From Bacteroidia bacterium (GTDB taxonomy: Bacteria > Bacteroidota > Bacteroidia > UKL13-3), in assembly GCA_014376805.1 (NCBI GenBank), contig JACMQU010000172.1:1-49184 (forward strand): DNA of 49,184 nucleotides. The letters are read 5' to 3'. The notes under the pieces are model-generated. The model ran no database searches, was not told the origin of the DNA, and saw only the letters and a list, made by a program, of their open reading frames with translations. Made by a program: the position numbers and the translations under genes. Each line of letters opens with the position of its first letter. Within the stretch, counting starts at the first letter, position 1. Of the stretch, positions 32,362 through 42,929 are shown piece by piece.

Positions 32362-33960
32362 ATGAATTATCTTTTCTATAAAAAGTGTATTAAGTGTTTA
32401 ATGATGCTTTTAATTGTATCAAGCAGTTTAGCACCATTTTTAAAAGCGGCACAAATTGCAGGAAGTGAAATGAGTTATACCTGCACATCTATACCTGGCA
32501 TTTATAAAGTAAAGTTAAATATCTACCGCAATTGTTCAGGCCCACAATTGTGTTCAGGTTGCCCTGAAAAATTAAATTTAAACTGTACAATACAGGCAAC
32601 TATTTTCGGGTCACGCCAACCTTATGCAGGTTTTAATTTTGGCTCTATTACACTTTCTATTGATACGATTAACAGTTTAACAGAGGTTATTCAATTATGT
32701 AAAAGTATTTGCAGCAATTGTGGTACACGTACCCCTGGAACACTTACTCCCGGAATGGAAATATATACTTTTAGTGGCATGGCAGATCTCAGAAATTTAC
32801 CTGCTAATTGCTGTGAAGTAAAAATTGGCTATTCACATAATTTCAGAAACAGTAATATACTTACTTTACAAAATGCTGCGAATACAAATTATTATAATGA
32901 ACTTACGTTAAACAGATGTTTGAATAGTTGCAACAGTTCACCGGTATTTATAGTAGCTCCGGTTATTGTTACCTGTACAGGAGCAGACATGATACATTCA
33001 TTTAATACTATTGATCCTGATGGTGATTCGCTTAGTTATAATCTGGGCCCGGTATTAACAGGAGTAAACCAATCGGCCACCTATGTTTCGCCATATTCTG
33101 CATTAGTTCCATTTCCATATTTTCCTGCACAAAACGGGCTAAGCTTTAATCCTATAACAGGAAATCTGAGAACCCTTACCACCACAATTTTTATATCCAA
33201 TTTAGTGCTGGAAATAAACCAATGGAAAAAGACGGGAAATAACTACCTGTTTGTTGGACAAGTTAGACGTGATATAGAGTTTCATTCGGTGGTCTGTCCT
33301 AACAATGTTCCACCAGTATTTAAAACTTATACTAAAGATAAAATACTCACTACACCGCAGCCGGAGTATTTTTATCAGATAGAAGCTTTATCAGAGTTTT
33401 GTTTTGTTATAGTAGCGCAGGATTATATGGCAGATAGTGATACAACAGATATAGATGTGCAGATACCAGTTCAATTGGTTCAAACCGGTGCTGCAGTAAT
33501 ACCCTTGTACAACAAAGCAACCCGTTATAGTAATGGCCCCAAAGCAGACAGTATAATATTTTGCTGGACGCCGCCGGATACTATGATACGCAATGAACCA
33601 TATTATATAAAAGCCAATGCCTCCGACCGTGCTTGTCCGGTAATGGCAAAAACAACCCGTTCTATTGGCATAAAAGTAAATGGAAAAACGTCTGCTATCA
33701 AAAATGTAGAAGCTTCAAAACCTTTTAGTATTTTTCCTAATCCAACAAAATCAATGTTAAATATTCAATTGGAAAAGCCAGTAATTGAAAAAATAATGAT
33801 TGAAATTATTAGTATAGATGGCAAACAAATCATTTGCCAATGGATTAATCCGATGGAGACACAAACCATTGTTAAAACGGATGTAATGCCCTCAGGAATG
33901 TATTTTATAAGATTGAGTGGAGGTGGAATTCACCATAGTCAGAAGTTTATTGTGGAATAA
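32362..33960 (+). CDS. secreted cysteine-rich protein with T9SS C-terminal sorting domain
   Basis: A 532-aa protein with a signal peptide (about 1-30). The N-terminal part opens with QIAGSEMSYTCTSIPGIYKVKLNIYRNCSG, like a widespread Bacteroidota family (GG.i.Y.C...N.Y.v.L..YRDC.G) of unknown function. About twenty cysteines in the first 210 residues, including CSGCPEKLNLNC and CKSICSNC, point to disulfides outside the cell. A DPDGDSLSY segment (about 218-226) is cadherin-like. The last 80 residues are a type A sorting domain: SIFPNPTKSMLNIQLE, then IEIISIDGKQI and MPSGMYFIRLSG...QKFIVE. The protein should cross the outer membrane by T9SS and be released or anchored at the surface. It is divergent from ccmC and convergent with the adhesin genes. 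Confidence 0.85.
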   Translation: MNYLFYKKCIKCLMMLLIVSSSLAPFLKAAQIAGSEMSYTCTSIPGIYKVKLNIYRNCSGPQLCSGCPEKLNLNCTIQATIFGSRQPYAGFNFGSITLSIDTINSLTEVIQLCKSICSNCGTRTPGTLTPGMEIYTFSGMADLRNLPANCCEVKIGYSHNFRNSNILTLQNAANTNYYNELTLNRCLNSCNSSPVFIVAPVIVTCTGADMIHSFNTIDPDGDSLSYNLGPVLTGVNQSATYVSPYSALVPFPYFPAQNGLSFNPITGNLRTLTTTIFISNLVLEINQWKKTGNNYLFVGQVRRDIEFHSVVCPNNVPPVFKTYTKDKILTTPQPEYFYQIEALSEFCFVIVAQDYMADSDTTDIDVQIPVQLVQTGAAVIPLYNKATRYSNGPKADSIIFCWTPPDTMIRNEPYYIKANASDRACPVMAKTTRSIGIKVNGKTSAIKNVEASKPFSIFPNPTKSMLNIQLEKPVIEKIMIEIISIDGKQIICQWINPMETQTIVKTDVMPSGMYFIRLSGGGIHHSQKFIVE

Positions 33961-34054
33961 TGTTCTTTCAAAAATGAGACATTTAGTTGCTACATCGAAT
34001 ACACGTAACAAAGAAAATAAAGACAATAAATTTGCACTCAAAAAAATTCTTTTA

Positions 34055-34507
34055 TTAATTAGCGCTCACATTTTCTGCTGTTTGTTGAAAAGGCTGATAG
34101 ATTATTACAGGTAACCGGGATATGTTGCCTTTAGCGTCCATTACACTAACAAGGTAAAAACCGGCCGCCAAATTATTGATTTTATTTGACGACTGATAGT
34201 TTCCATTTCCAATTTTAAATTGGTAAGGGGCCTCACCACCTGTAACATTTATTTTTATACTTCCGGTTTGCTCACCATTTATTCCCACATGTCCTATTTC
34301 CCCGATTTGTATCGAGATAGGTGCCGCAATATCATTGGCAACACCATCTGATAATTCACTCAGGTTTGCAGCATAGCCCGTGCTAAAATAAAAATTTTGC
34401 ACAGAGCCATTATATAACTTTGAGGCAAATGCATTACTTAAAAAAAATTGGAGAATAATTAAAGAAGCTAAAGTGAAAATTTTCATAAAAGGTAATTTTC
34501 GTAACAT
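34055..34507 (-). CDS. small secreted protein with a single SprB-type repeat
   Basis: A 150-aa frame; the second ATG (34484-34486) starts the signal peptide MKIFTLASLIILQFFLSNAFA and is probably the true start, giving 143 residues. After a linker comes one SprB-type repeat: GSIKINVTGGEAPYQFKIGN, then GNYQSSNKINNLAAGFYLVS and VMDAKGN. It lacks the repeat's two usual cysteines and ends QTAENVSAN without a T9SS sorting domain, so it should stay in the periplasm or leave by another route. It lies 231 bp after the 2728-aa adhesin gene, beyond a terminator, on the same strand. It may be an offshoot of the adhesin array or an accessory subunit. Confidence 0.75.
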   Translation of the reverse strand: MLRKLPFMKIFTLASLIILQFFLSNAFASKLYNGSVQNFYFSTGYAANLSELSDGVANDIAAPISIQIGEIGHVGINGEQTGSIKINVTGGEAPYQFKIGNGNYQSSNKINNLAAGFYLVSVMDAKGNISRLPVIIYQPFQQTAENVSAN

Positions 34508-34660
34508 GTATCAAAGCCCCTGCCATAATACTTTATACTTTGATAAAGAACAACTTAAAGATATTTAAGTTTTATTATTAATTTCAAATTGAAACAAATA
34601 CACCACAATTGGTTCAGATTAACCGGCATTTTTATAAACCCTGAATGGAAGTGAAACACA

Positions 34661-34701
34661 AAACAGTGCCCCAAATCTTACACGGATCAGGGGCACTGTT
34701 T
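34661..34701 (-). terminator. terminator of the 2728-aa adhesin gene
   Basis: A perfect 12-bp stem, AAACAGTGCCCC (34661-34672) with GGGGCACTGTTT (34690-34701), encloses a 17-base loop and is followed on the minus strand by TGTGTTTC and on the plus strand by TTAAAAG. It lies 38 nt after the adhesin stop. Confidence 0.8.
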
Positions 34702-34738
34702 TTAAAAGAATGAAATACAGAATGACTGTTGTAAATGA

Positions 34739-37700
34739 CTAATATATTTTGCTTATTTTAAAAGTTTTTATATTACCACCATCATTAACCAACAAAGTAT
34801 AAAACCCATTGGCAAACTCATTACCGAATGTAAATTCATTGGTATTCAACAATGATTTATCGTATATCATTTCTTTGCCGTTCATATCATAAATAACAAT
34901 GCTAACATCTGATGAACTTAAGCCTTTAAGGGTAAAACCTTCACTGCTTGGATTAGGATAAACCAGGAGGTTATCGGTTAACTGAGTATGGCCATTATTA
35001 TTATTTCCTCTTACCATCATACCATTACAGGCATTCACAGTTACCACTACTTCGGCAATACAATCGTTCTGATCTTTAACCGTAATGGTATAACAACCTG
35101 CTGCCAGTTCGCTAAACGTATTAGCCCATTGGTATGCACCATTGCCAATTTTATATTGATAAGGCGAAGTGCCGCCTGTAGCCCGAGCACTTGCAGATCC
35201 TGTAGCATAATTAAAAATGGTGCTGGTAATGTTTTGGATGCTTGCAGATATAGGTGCAGCAGGTTGGGTAATACTAACAATTTGAGTTGTTAAACATCCG
35301 TTTGCATCTTTAACAGTTACAACATTCATACCGGCACTTAAGCCTGTAAAACAATTTGAATATACATAAGTGCCTGATCCAATTTTATACTGGTATGGAT
35401 AAGTGCCACCAAATGCATTCACACATACTGATCCGTTATTTGAAGCATAACAACTTACATTATTTTTCGTAGCAATGCCTGTACTTAATGGGTTAGCCGG
35501 TTGTGTAATGGTAACAGGTATTGACGATTCATTGCCCGATGCATCTTTAACAAGCAGAATATGTGAGCCGGCATACAATGAGGTTATGCAGTTTGATGAT
35601 TGATATCCACCTGTTGCCGACCTGCACTGATAAGGTGCAGTTCCACCTGATGCAGCTAAACAAACAATTCCGGAATTGGCACCATAACAGCTAACATTGG
35701 TTTTTGAAGCAATATTTATAACAACAGTTCCTGTACTATAAATTATAGTTACAGGTTGTGTAGTGATGCATCCATTGGCATCAAGCACCGTTATTGTATA
35801 AGTGCCGGTTGCAAGGTTATTAAAAGCGTTGGATGATTGATATGATCCACTGCCTGATTTATATTGATAAGGGGCTGTGCCACCGGTAACCGATATGGTA
35901 ACTGAACCCGTAGCTGCACCAACCACATCAACATTTGTTAGTCCGCCAATACCGGCAGTTAACGCTGTAAAAGGCTGGGTAATGATTGCTGCTATGCTGT
36001 ATAAGCAACCTGATGAATCGCTTACAAATACAAGATGTGTGCCTGCTGATAAGCCGGTAAAAGATCCTGAATTCTGAAACGCGCTGTAATCAATATTAAA
36101 CCTATATGGTGCTCTGCCTCCTGCCCCATTTAAAGTGATGGCGCCGTTTGCTGCACCATTGCAAAGTATATTTGCCTGCGATGTAATAACTGCGGTTAAG
36201 GATGCAGCAGGCTGCCCGATGCCAACATTTAATGCGGCCGAACAACCATTTACGTCGCGTACCATTATAAAATAATTACCTGCTATTAAACCACTAAATG
36301 AATTATAATCCTGCCAGTTGCCACTGCCAATTTTATATTGATAAGGTGCTACTCCACCACTTGCCGACATGCTTATAAACCCGGTAGCCCAGCCATAACA
36401 GGTTACATCACCTTTTTGAAGAATGTTTGGTACGATGGTTGTGAGGCACTGTGTTAATGATATAACTACAGACGTAGTGCAACCATTGGCACCCAATACA
36501 GTTACGGTATAATTGCCTGAACCCAGATTGTTAAAGGTGTTTGATGACTGGTAAGATCCACTACCAATTTTATATTGAAATGGTCCAATCCCCCCGCTTA
36601 CATTAATTGAAGCAGATCCATCTGTTGAGGTAGCTGTACTCGGACTTGTATGTCCGCTTACCGATGCCGACATGGTTTGATTAGGTTGGCTAATGGTTAC
36701 AGCGGTATTGTAAGTACAGCCTGTTGAATCCATAACATTTACTATATAAAAGCCGGCCGGAAGATTAGGAATAACATTAGATGACTGAAATAAACCGCTA
36801 CCGGTGCGGTATTGGTATGGTGCATTTCCACCGGAACCATTTACCATAATGCTGCCAGTATTTGAACCATTGCAGCTTACATTGGTTACAGATGCAATAC
36901 TGGCAGTAAACGGTGCGGAAGGCTGCGTAATAGTTACCGGTATAATACCGATACAACCTCCTGCATCACGCACAGCAACAGTATAATTACCTGCTGCCAG
37001 GGAGCCTAATACATTATAAGTTTGATAACCATTATTGCCTGTTTTATACATGTAGGGAGTTGTACCTCCGCTTGCTGATATTGTAACACCACCCGTTGAC
37101 CATCCATAACAACCTGCATTAACCTGCGAAACAATAGCAGGAATTATAACAGCGCTGCATTGTGTAATAGTAAGTGAGGTTGATGCATTACAGCCAGTAG
37201 CATCAAGTATGCTTACAGTATAAGTACCGGCAGGTAATGAGGTAAAACAATTTGAAGCCTGGTAGGATCCACTGCCTAATTTATACTGGTAAGGTGCTGT
37301 TCCGTTTTGCCCTGTAAAGCATGCCGAACCATTACCCGAAGTACCAATGTTTACCTGCGAGGTTAATACAACTGCCATACTACTTGCACCATTAATAATA
37401 GGTATGGTTTGGGTTGTCATACAATCAGAAGAATCTTTTATTGTAATGATATAAGTACCTGCTGCAAGCGAAGTAAATGTTGCTGATGACTGGTAAGCCC
37501 CACTGCCTGATTTATAAAGATAAGGTGCAGTACCACCACCCGGTACTATGGTTACCGATCCGGTTGATGCACCGCTACAGCCAATATTAGTTTGCGAACC
37601 AATTGTTGAAGTTAAAGGCGCAGAAGGTTGTGTGATGGCAACTCTTAAGGTGTAGATACAACCCGTTGCATCCATAACAGTTATACAATAACAGCATGAA

Positions 37701-40700
37701 GGTGTTAAACCGCTGAAGCAACCTGATGACTGGTATGAACCATTAGCCATTTTATACTGATACGGAGACACACCACCCGATGCATTTACACAAGCAGATC
37801 CATTGCCCGATCCATAACAGGTTACGTTTGTTTTAGAAGTAAGAGAGGCAACCAAACCTCCTGCGGGTTGTGCTATAGTAACTACTGTTGATGCCATGCA
37901 TCCATTGTTGTCTTTTATGGTTGCTGTATAGCTGCCACCGGATAAATTAGCATAACAATTGTTGGCCTGGAAAGAACCCGTATCGGCTTTGTAGGTATAG
38001 GGCCATTTGCCACCATCGGCGCTCATGCAAAAGGCTCCCATACCCGCACTGTTGCAAGTAATATTTGTTTGAGAGGATATATTTGCTCTTAAGCCTTCGG
38101 GTTCATGTATCGTTAATGTATAATAAGCCAGGCATCCTCTTGAGTCTTTAACAGTAACAACATAAAACCCCGGGGCAAGTGATGTAAAAGTATTGGATGA
38201 CTGGTATGAACCTGTACCAATTTTATATTGATAAGGTGATGTTCCACCGATGGCATTCATGGTAAAAGTACCGCTCATGTCGCCATTGCAAATAAGGTCT
38301 GATCGCGAGAATAAATTAACTTGTAAGGCTGCAGGCTGTGAAATATTTACTGTTCTGTTATCGGTACAACCATTGGCATCTTTTACAGTAACCGTGTAGG
38401 TTCCTATGCCAAGGTTGCTGAATAAATTTGAAGCCTGGTAACTACCGCTTCCCATTTTATACTGGTAACCCGGTGTGCCGCCCGAAACGTTAACTTGTAT
38501 GCTGCCTGTATTGCTGCCATAACATCCAACCTGCGTAAGGGTGGTAGACATGTTGATAGCTGTTGGTTCAGTAATTGCCGTGCCAATGGCGCTTGTACAC
38601 CCTGAAGCATCTCTAATGGTAATGTTATAGTTGCCTGCTGCCAAACCATTAAAAGTTGATGATGACTGATAAACATTGCTGCCGTTCTGATACTGATATG
38701 GAGCGGTTCCACCCGTTGTGCTCAATGTAACTGTACCAATGCTTGTACCATTGCATGCCTGGTTGGTTTGCGAAGAGATAGAAGGAACGATGTTTGAAGG
38801 ATATACTGTTTTGGTAATAACATTAGACTCTCCCTGGTAAACAGAACAACCATTTCTTTTTGAACCCCTGATATAATAAGTAGTTTGTATAATTGTTCCC
38901 GGATCATAAAAAACGCTGTTTGCACCTGATATTAATACCCAGCCATTGCTGCCATTATTAAAAGACACATTGTTTAAATTATAATACCATGCATATTCAA
39001 TAGCACCTGTTCCGCCGGTTGGCAAAACAGAATTTACTATTGGCGACGGATCAAAAGAACCACAAGCGCTTTCGTTAGAACCAATGGTACCGCCAGTAGC
39101 AACATTGCAACAAGGCACAACTGTAACGGATGAAGATTGTTGGGCACTGCATCCAAATGAATCAGTTACAGTAACAGTATATGTGCCCGCATCAAGGTTG
39201 TTAATGCTTGCTGTGGTTTGCGTGTTAGACCATAAATAAGAATAAGGAACAATGCCACCTGTTACGGCAACACTGATGGTAGCCCTGTTATTGTTGCTGC
39301 AAGTACCGTTGGTGGCTGTATTGTTTAAGTTAAGTATTGAACTAACCCGCACGTTAACAGGTAACGAAGTGTTTGAATTACACCCGCCACTATCAGCAGT
39401 GATCATGGTATACAAACCAGCTAAAGAAATAGTATAAGAGTTTGTATTTGCACCACTAATTGCAATACCATTTGAATTCCATTGGTATGCAAAGCCGGTA
39501 GTACTTGTTAATAGAGTTGAATCGCCATAGCAAAGCCTTGCGTTGCCGGTTATAACCGGTGCAGCCACATTGCATTTGTAACCTGCATCAATGGTAGGAT
39601 TATTTTTGGCTACCCCGGTGCCATAAAGATTCATAACAATTACATTGCTTAAGCCTGTTGAGGTATTGGCATCGCTGTTATTATCAACCCCTGCTGTAGC
39701 ATTCTGAGTACTTAAAATTTTGGTACTCACATTAAGCGGAAATTGCACTTTATAATTGCCGCTGTTATAAATAATAAAATTATAATATCCCGGATTGCCG
39801 GATGCATCATTTGCAGTAACAGTCGAATCAACGATTAAATAGCTGCTTCCGAAATTTTGATACAGGTGAACTTTCACGCCATTAATACCATTGCTTGGTG
39901 GCTCATCATTTACATTGTTTTTATTCACATCAAACCATACATAATTACCTAAAGTACCCGTAGGATAAAAGCCAGCATCAATGGTTGTATTATCTTTATC
40001 CTGTCCGCTTCCCGATGCAATAATTATTATCAAACCACTTAAACCGCTTAATGAATCGGCATCACTATTTCCATCCAGCTTAACTGTTTGGTTTGATACC
40101 GGCGTTAAAAGGTACTTGTTATAGTTAGTCTCAAACTTTACATAATAGGTGCCCGAGGGCACTTCAATAAATTTATAATAACCCGGGCTACCAAAAAAAT
40201 CATTTGCTGTAACCGATGAATCCGTTATGTTATCATCTCCCCCACCAATCACATGATCGGCACCTGCGTTATACAAGAATACTTTTAAACCATTTAATCC
40301 AAATGATGATGCTTCGTCCTGAATGCCATTCTTATTTACATCAACCCATGCATAATTTCCTATTGATCCAAGAACCGGAACGCAGTTAGTAACCATACCA
40401 ACCTGTTGCGGAGTTGAAGGCAATAACCTGCTGTTGTTATCAGCGCGGCTTACCTGATACATGATAGAGTTGTTCATGATTTTGTTTACAGGCACTCCCA
40501 CAGGAGCTCGCATTGGCCATGAAAGAACAATACTGTCTAAGGCAGGTAACGGTGCAGTTCTGGTAATTTTAATAGCTTTCACACGGGTAATATCAACCGG
40601 CGGCGTGGTTGTCCAGCTTGGAGCACCGCAGCCTGAAGGATTTGAAGCAGGTGTAAAATCGCTGTAACACGGATTTGATACCGTTGTATAATAAACGGTA

Positions 40701-42925
40701 GTAGAGGGATCGGTGATGCTTACCGGGCCTACCAGGTTGGCAAACCATTGTGAGCTTCTTATATCACCAATAAAAGGAAATACATCAACCAACACAATAT
40801 CTTTGGCAGCAACATTTCCAAGGTTTTTAACAGTTATTTTATAGTTAACCGGACCAGCTTCCTGGGCTATAGCGGTTTGAGGATAAAATACGTAAGCAGG
40901 ATCACAACCACTCTGACCTTTATATGCTCTTAAGGCAACAGAACTTAAAACAGTAATGTTAACATTTCCGGTAAAAGTATTGAATAAAGCATTGCTACTA
41001 TTCAACATCATTCTATTGGGAATGGTGCCCGGCATTGTACCCGGTTTAACAATGGTTCTGAATTTAATGGTATAGGTGTTTCCTGTAGTTACATTGCCCA
41101 AATTCCATGTAATGATGTTGCCGTTAACTACCGGTGTAAGTGGCAGTAAGGTGCTGTTCCTGGTAAATACTGTTGAACCATCTACAAAGATCAGCCGGCT
41201 ATCGAGTGTATCTGTAACTACCACACCCATGGCCGTAACATTGCCTCCCAAATAGGTTCTAAACTGGTAATTTACTGTATCGCCTCCATTAAAATTAGAA
41301 GATGAATTTAAACGCGATTTCGAAGTTGAATTCCATACCGGTTGTGGTATTAATATTTCGGCTACTCCACCACAATTCGAATAGGTATGGAATATCCCGT
41401 TGTAATAATAATTACCTATTGAATTGTTGTTAACAACGGTACCATCATCGCCCGGATTGGAAGGGTTGTAAGTTACCCCTTCAACAATTGAAGTAACACT
41501 ATCTTTAGCTCCCTGAGCGGCAGTGCGGGCATCTCCGCAATAACTAAAATCCTGGCTGGCACCAATAGGCAATTGCCCTGTTACATGAAAATTAACCTTC
41601 TTAATATATTCACCTGCAGGTAATGTAATTGTTATGTTTTTTACAGAACCCGAAAGCGCTGCAATGCCAGGAGATGAATATGATCCTGCTGCTGCAAAAA
41701 CGGCGTTAAGATTGGTTGTATAAAACACATCAATATTTGACTGTGCTACCCTGTTAAAACCATCATACATTGGCTTAAGGGAAATTACAGTCATATCAAT
41801 ACTTTTATCCACAGTATAAGTAACATCCACACTATCGAGTTGTGTATTACCCGAGTTAAACCATCCGTTTTTAAAAGTGTTACAGGTTGTGCCCGATAGA
41901 ATATGTTTTGATAAATTACTGGCAGTAGCTGCAACAATATTACCTCCCGAGCATGAAGCACCGGGATTGGGTGCCTGAACAGCAAAACAAAATCCACCAT
42001 TTTTTGATGTAGCGCCATTGGTTCCGAATGGCAATATGGCAACTGTTCCTTGGAGATTAGCATAGTTGCAGGCACTCGAAGTAATGGTATACGTGGGTGT
42101 ATTATACTTAACACTTATAAATGCCGACGAACTATAGTTAGTATTAAAGAAGCCTGATGTCCATGTCCAAGTTATCGTTCTGTTTGCAGGGTCGTAAACA
42201 GGTGTATCTGATCCGTTAAAGAGTTGAGCTTCCACAAATTCTACTCCCGGCAATAAAGTATCAATAAGAATTGGGTTATTTAAAATTAGTGATCCGGTAG
42301 AAGATAAAAAAGATGATATGGTAAGTTTAATAATTGATATATCATCAATAGCACCACCGTTGTTTAAAGATTTGTTGATGATAAAATTATTACTTGCATG
42401 CGCAACTACATTTATAATATTACTTAAAACCGGACCAGTAGTACTGTCAGGATTTAAGTTATTATTTGCGTCTATAGAAGTGTAAAGATCGGGATTGTAA
42501 TTATTAGGAGTAGTGCCATTTAAATATTTAAACTTAACCTGCATTTGGCCTGTACTGCCCGCAGGCAACGGGTTAACAAAAGTTATGGTTATGGTATTCG
42601 ATCCTACGTTATAAGTTACAGTACTTACCTGCGAATTATCAAATGATACCGAATTGCTAAAAGTAATGATGTCAAACGGGATAAGGTTTTGAGGCAATGG
42701 CATAGTGGCCAACACATTTATACCATTATCTGTTAAACCCGAGCATTGGTAATTTAAAGTATAAATAAATTGGTTTCCGCTATTACTGTTTATTGAATCA
42801 ACACTTGCGCTAAGCGAAAGTTGAACCGTAGCAGAAGTAGTAAGTGTTGATAAAAAAGCGATTGATAAAATTATCGCTTTTAAGTAGTATGCGTTTTTTA
42901 CTAAATTTTTTATTGTTGTTTTCAT
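34739..42925 (-). CDS. giant SprB-repeat adhesin with T9SS sorting domain (2728 aa)
   Basis: A surface protein in modules. A signal peptide (about 1-32) is followed by DUF11-type repeats (about 35-850; VNYQFRTYLGGNVTAMGVVV and VNYKITVKNLGNVAAKDIVL are clear). Two SdrD-B-like domains come next (about 850-1118; GNYAWVDVNKNGIQDE and GNYVWFDVNKNNVNDE), then an Ig-like module (about 1120-1198), a first SprB repeat, and a PKD-like module (about 1275-1370). Sixteen further SprB repeats of about 79 residues (about 1378-2625) follow, and a type A sorting domain (YPNPSSEGFTL to KTFKISKIY) ends it. SprB-type proteins are moved along the surface in gliding Flavobacterium and mediate adhesion. The gene starts 4 nt after a small secreted-protein gene and ends before a strong terminator. 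Its last 15 repeats match, in order, those of the next adhesin. Confidence 0.92.
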   Translation of the reverse strand: MKTTIKNLVKNAYYLKAIILSIAFLSTLTTSATVQLSLSASVDSINSNSGNQFIYTLNYQCSGLTDNGINVLATMPLPQNLIPFDIITFSNSVSFDNSQVSTVTYNVGSNTITITFVNPLPAGSTGQMQVKFKYLNGTTPNNYNPDLYTSIDANNNLNPDSTTGPVLSNIINVVAHASNNFIINKSLNNGGAIDDISIIKLTISSFLSSTGSLILNNPILIDTLLPGVEFVEAQLFNGSDTPVYDPANRTITWTWTSGFFNTNYSSSAFISVKYNTPTYTITSSACNYANLQGTVAILPFGTNGATSKNGGFCFAVQAPNPGASCSGGNIVAATASNLSKHILSGTTCNTFKNGWFNSGNTQLDSVDVTYTVDKSIDMTVISLKPMYDGFNRVAQSNIDVFYTTNLNAVFAAAGSYSSPGIAALSGSVKNITITLPAGEYIKKVNFHVTGQLPIGASQDFSYCGDARTAAQGAKDSVTSIVEGVTYNPSNPGDDGTVVNNNSIGNYYYNGIFHTYSNCGGVAEILIPQPVWNSTSKSRLNSSSNFNGGDTVNYQFRTYLGGNVTAMGVVVTDTLDSRLIFVDGSTVFTRNSTLLPLTPVVNGNIITWNLGNVTTGNTYTIKFRTIVKPGTMPGTIPNRMMLNSSNALFNTFTGNVNITVLSSVALRAYKGQSGCDPAYVFYPQTAIAQEAGPVNYKITVKNLGNVAAKDIVLVDVFPFIGDIRSSQWFANLVGPVSITDPSTTVYYTTVSNPCYSDFTPASNPSGCGAPSWTTTPPVDITRVKAIKITRTAPLPALDSIVLSWPMRAPVGVPVNKIMNNSIMYQVSRADNNSRLLPSTPQQVGMVTNCVPVLGSIGNYAWVDVNKNGIQDEASSFGLNGLKVFLYNAGADHVIGGGDDNITDSSVTANDFFGSPGYYKFIEVPSGTYYVKFETNYNKYLLTPVSNQTVKLDGNSDADSLSGLSGLIIIIASGSGQDKDNTTIDAGFYPTGTLGNYVWFDVNKNNVNDEPPSNGINGVKVHLYQNFGSSYLIVDSTVTANDASGNPGYYNFIIYNSGNYKVQFPLNVSTKILSTQNATAGVDNNSDANTSTGLSNVIVMNLYGTGVAKNNPTIDAGYKCNVAAPVITGNARLCYGDSTLLTSTTGFAYQWNSNGIAISGANTNSYTISLAGLYTMITADSGGCNSNTSLPVNVRVSSILNLNNTATNGTCSNNNRATISVAVTGGIVPYSYLWSNTQTTASINNLDAGTYTVTVTDSFGCSAQQSSSVTVVPCCNVATGGTIGSNESACGSFDPSPIVNSVLPTGGTGAIEYAWYYNLNNVSFNNGSNGWVLISGANSVFYDPGTIIQTTYYIRGSKRNGCSVYQGESNVITKTVYPSNIVPSISSQTNQACNGTSIGTVTLSTTGGTAPYQYQNGSNVYQSSSTFNGLAAGNYNITIRDASGCTSAIGTAITEPTAINMSTTLTQVGCYGSNTGSIQVNVSGGTPGYQYKMGSGSYQASNLFSNLGIGTYTVTVKDANGCTDNRTVNISQPAALQVNLFSRSDLICNGDMSGTFTMNAIGGTSPYQYKIGTGSYQSSNTFTSLAPGFYVVTVKDSRGCLAYYTLTIHEPEGLRANISSQTNITCNSAGMGAFCMSADGGKWPYTYKADTGSFQANNCYANLSGGSYTATIKDNNGCMASTVVTIAQPAGGLVASLTSKTNVTCYGSGNGSACVNASGGVSPYQYKMANGSYQSSGCFSGLTPSCCYCITVMDATGCIYTLRVAITQPSAPLTSTIGSQTNIGCSGASTGSVTIVPGGGTAPYLYKSGSGAYQSSATFTSLAAGTYIITIKDSSDCMTTQTIPIINGASSMAVVLTSQVNIGTSGNGSACFTGQNGTAPYQYKLGSGSYQASNCFTSLPAGTYTVSILDATGCNASTSLTITQCSAVIIPAIVSQVNAGCYGWSTGGVTISASGGTTPYMYKTGNNGYQTYNVLGSLAAGNYTVAVRDAGGCIGIIPVTITQPSAPFTASIASVTNVSCNGSNTGSIMVNGSGGNAPYQYRTGSGLFQSSNVIPNLPAGFYIVNVMDSTGCTYNTAVTISQPNQTMSASVSGHTSPSTATSTDGSASINVSGGIGPFQYKIGSGSYQSSNTFNNLGSGNYTVTVLGANGCTTSVVISLTQCLTTIVPNILQKGDVTCYGWATGFISMSASGGVAPYQYKIGSGNWQDYNSFSGLIAGNYFIMVRDVNGCSAALNVGIGQPAASLTAVITSQANILCNGAANGAITLNGAGGRAPYRFNIDYSAFQNSGSFTGLSAGTHLVFVSDSSGCLYSIAAIITQPFTALTAGIGGLTNVDVVGAATGSVTISVTGGTAPYQYKSGSGSYQSSNAFNNLATGTYTITVLDANGCITTQPVTIIYSTGTVVINIASKTNVSCYGANSGIVCLAASGGTAPYQCRSATGGYQSSNCITSLYAGSHILLVKDASGNESSIPVTITQPANPLSTGIATKNNVSCYASNNGSVCVNAFGGTYPYQYKIGSGTYVYSNCFTGLSAGMNVVTVKDANGCLTTQIVSITQPAAPISASIQNITSTIFNYATGSASARATGGTSPYQYKIGNGAYQWANTFSELAAGCYTITVKDQNDCIAEVVVTVNACNGMMVRGNNNNGHTQLTDNLLVYPNPSSEGFTLKGLSSSDVSIVIYDMNGKEMIYDKSLLNTNEFTFGNEFANGFYTLLVNDGGNIKTFKISKIY
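35063..38790 (-). repeat. SprB repeat array of the 2728-aa adhesin (16 units)
   Basis: Sixteen consecutive protein repeats of about 78-80 residues. Each has a TNV.C.G..TG start, GG..PYQYK.G.G.YQSSN.F..L in the middle and a TVTVKDANGC end, joined by a TITQP linker. Five of the units carry an extra cysteine pair. DNA identity between units is low, so the array is old. Confidence 0.9.
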
Positions 42926-42929
42926 AAAT

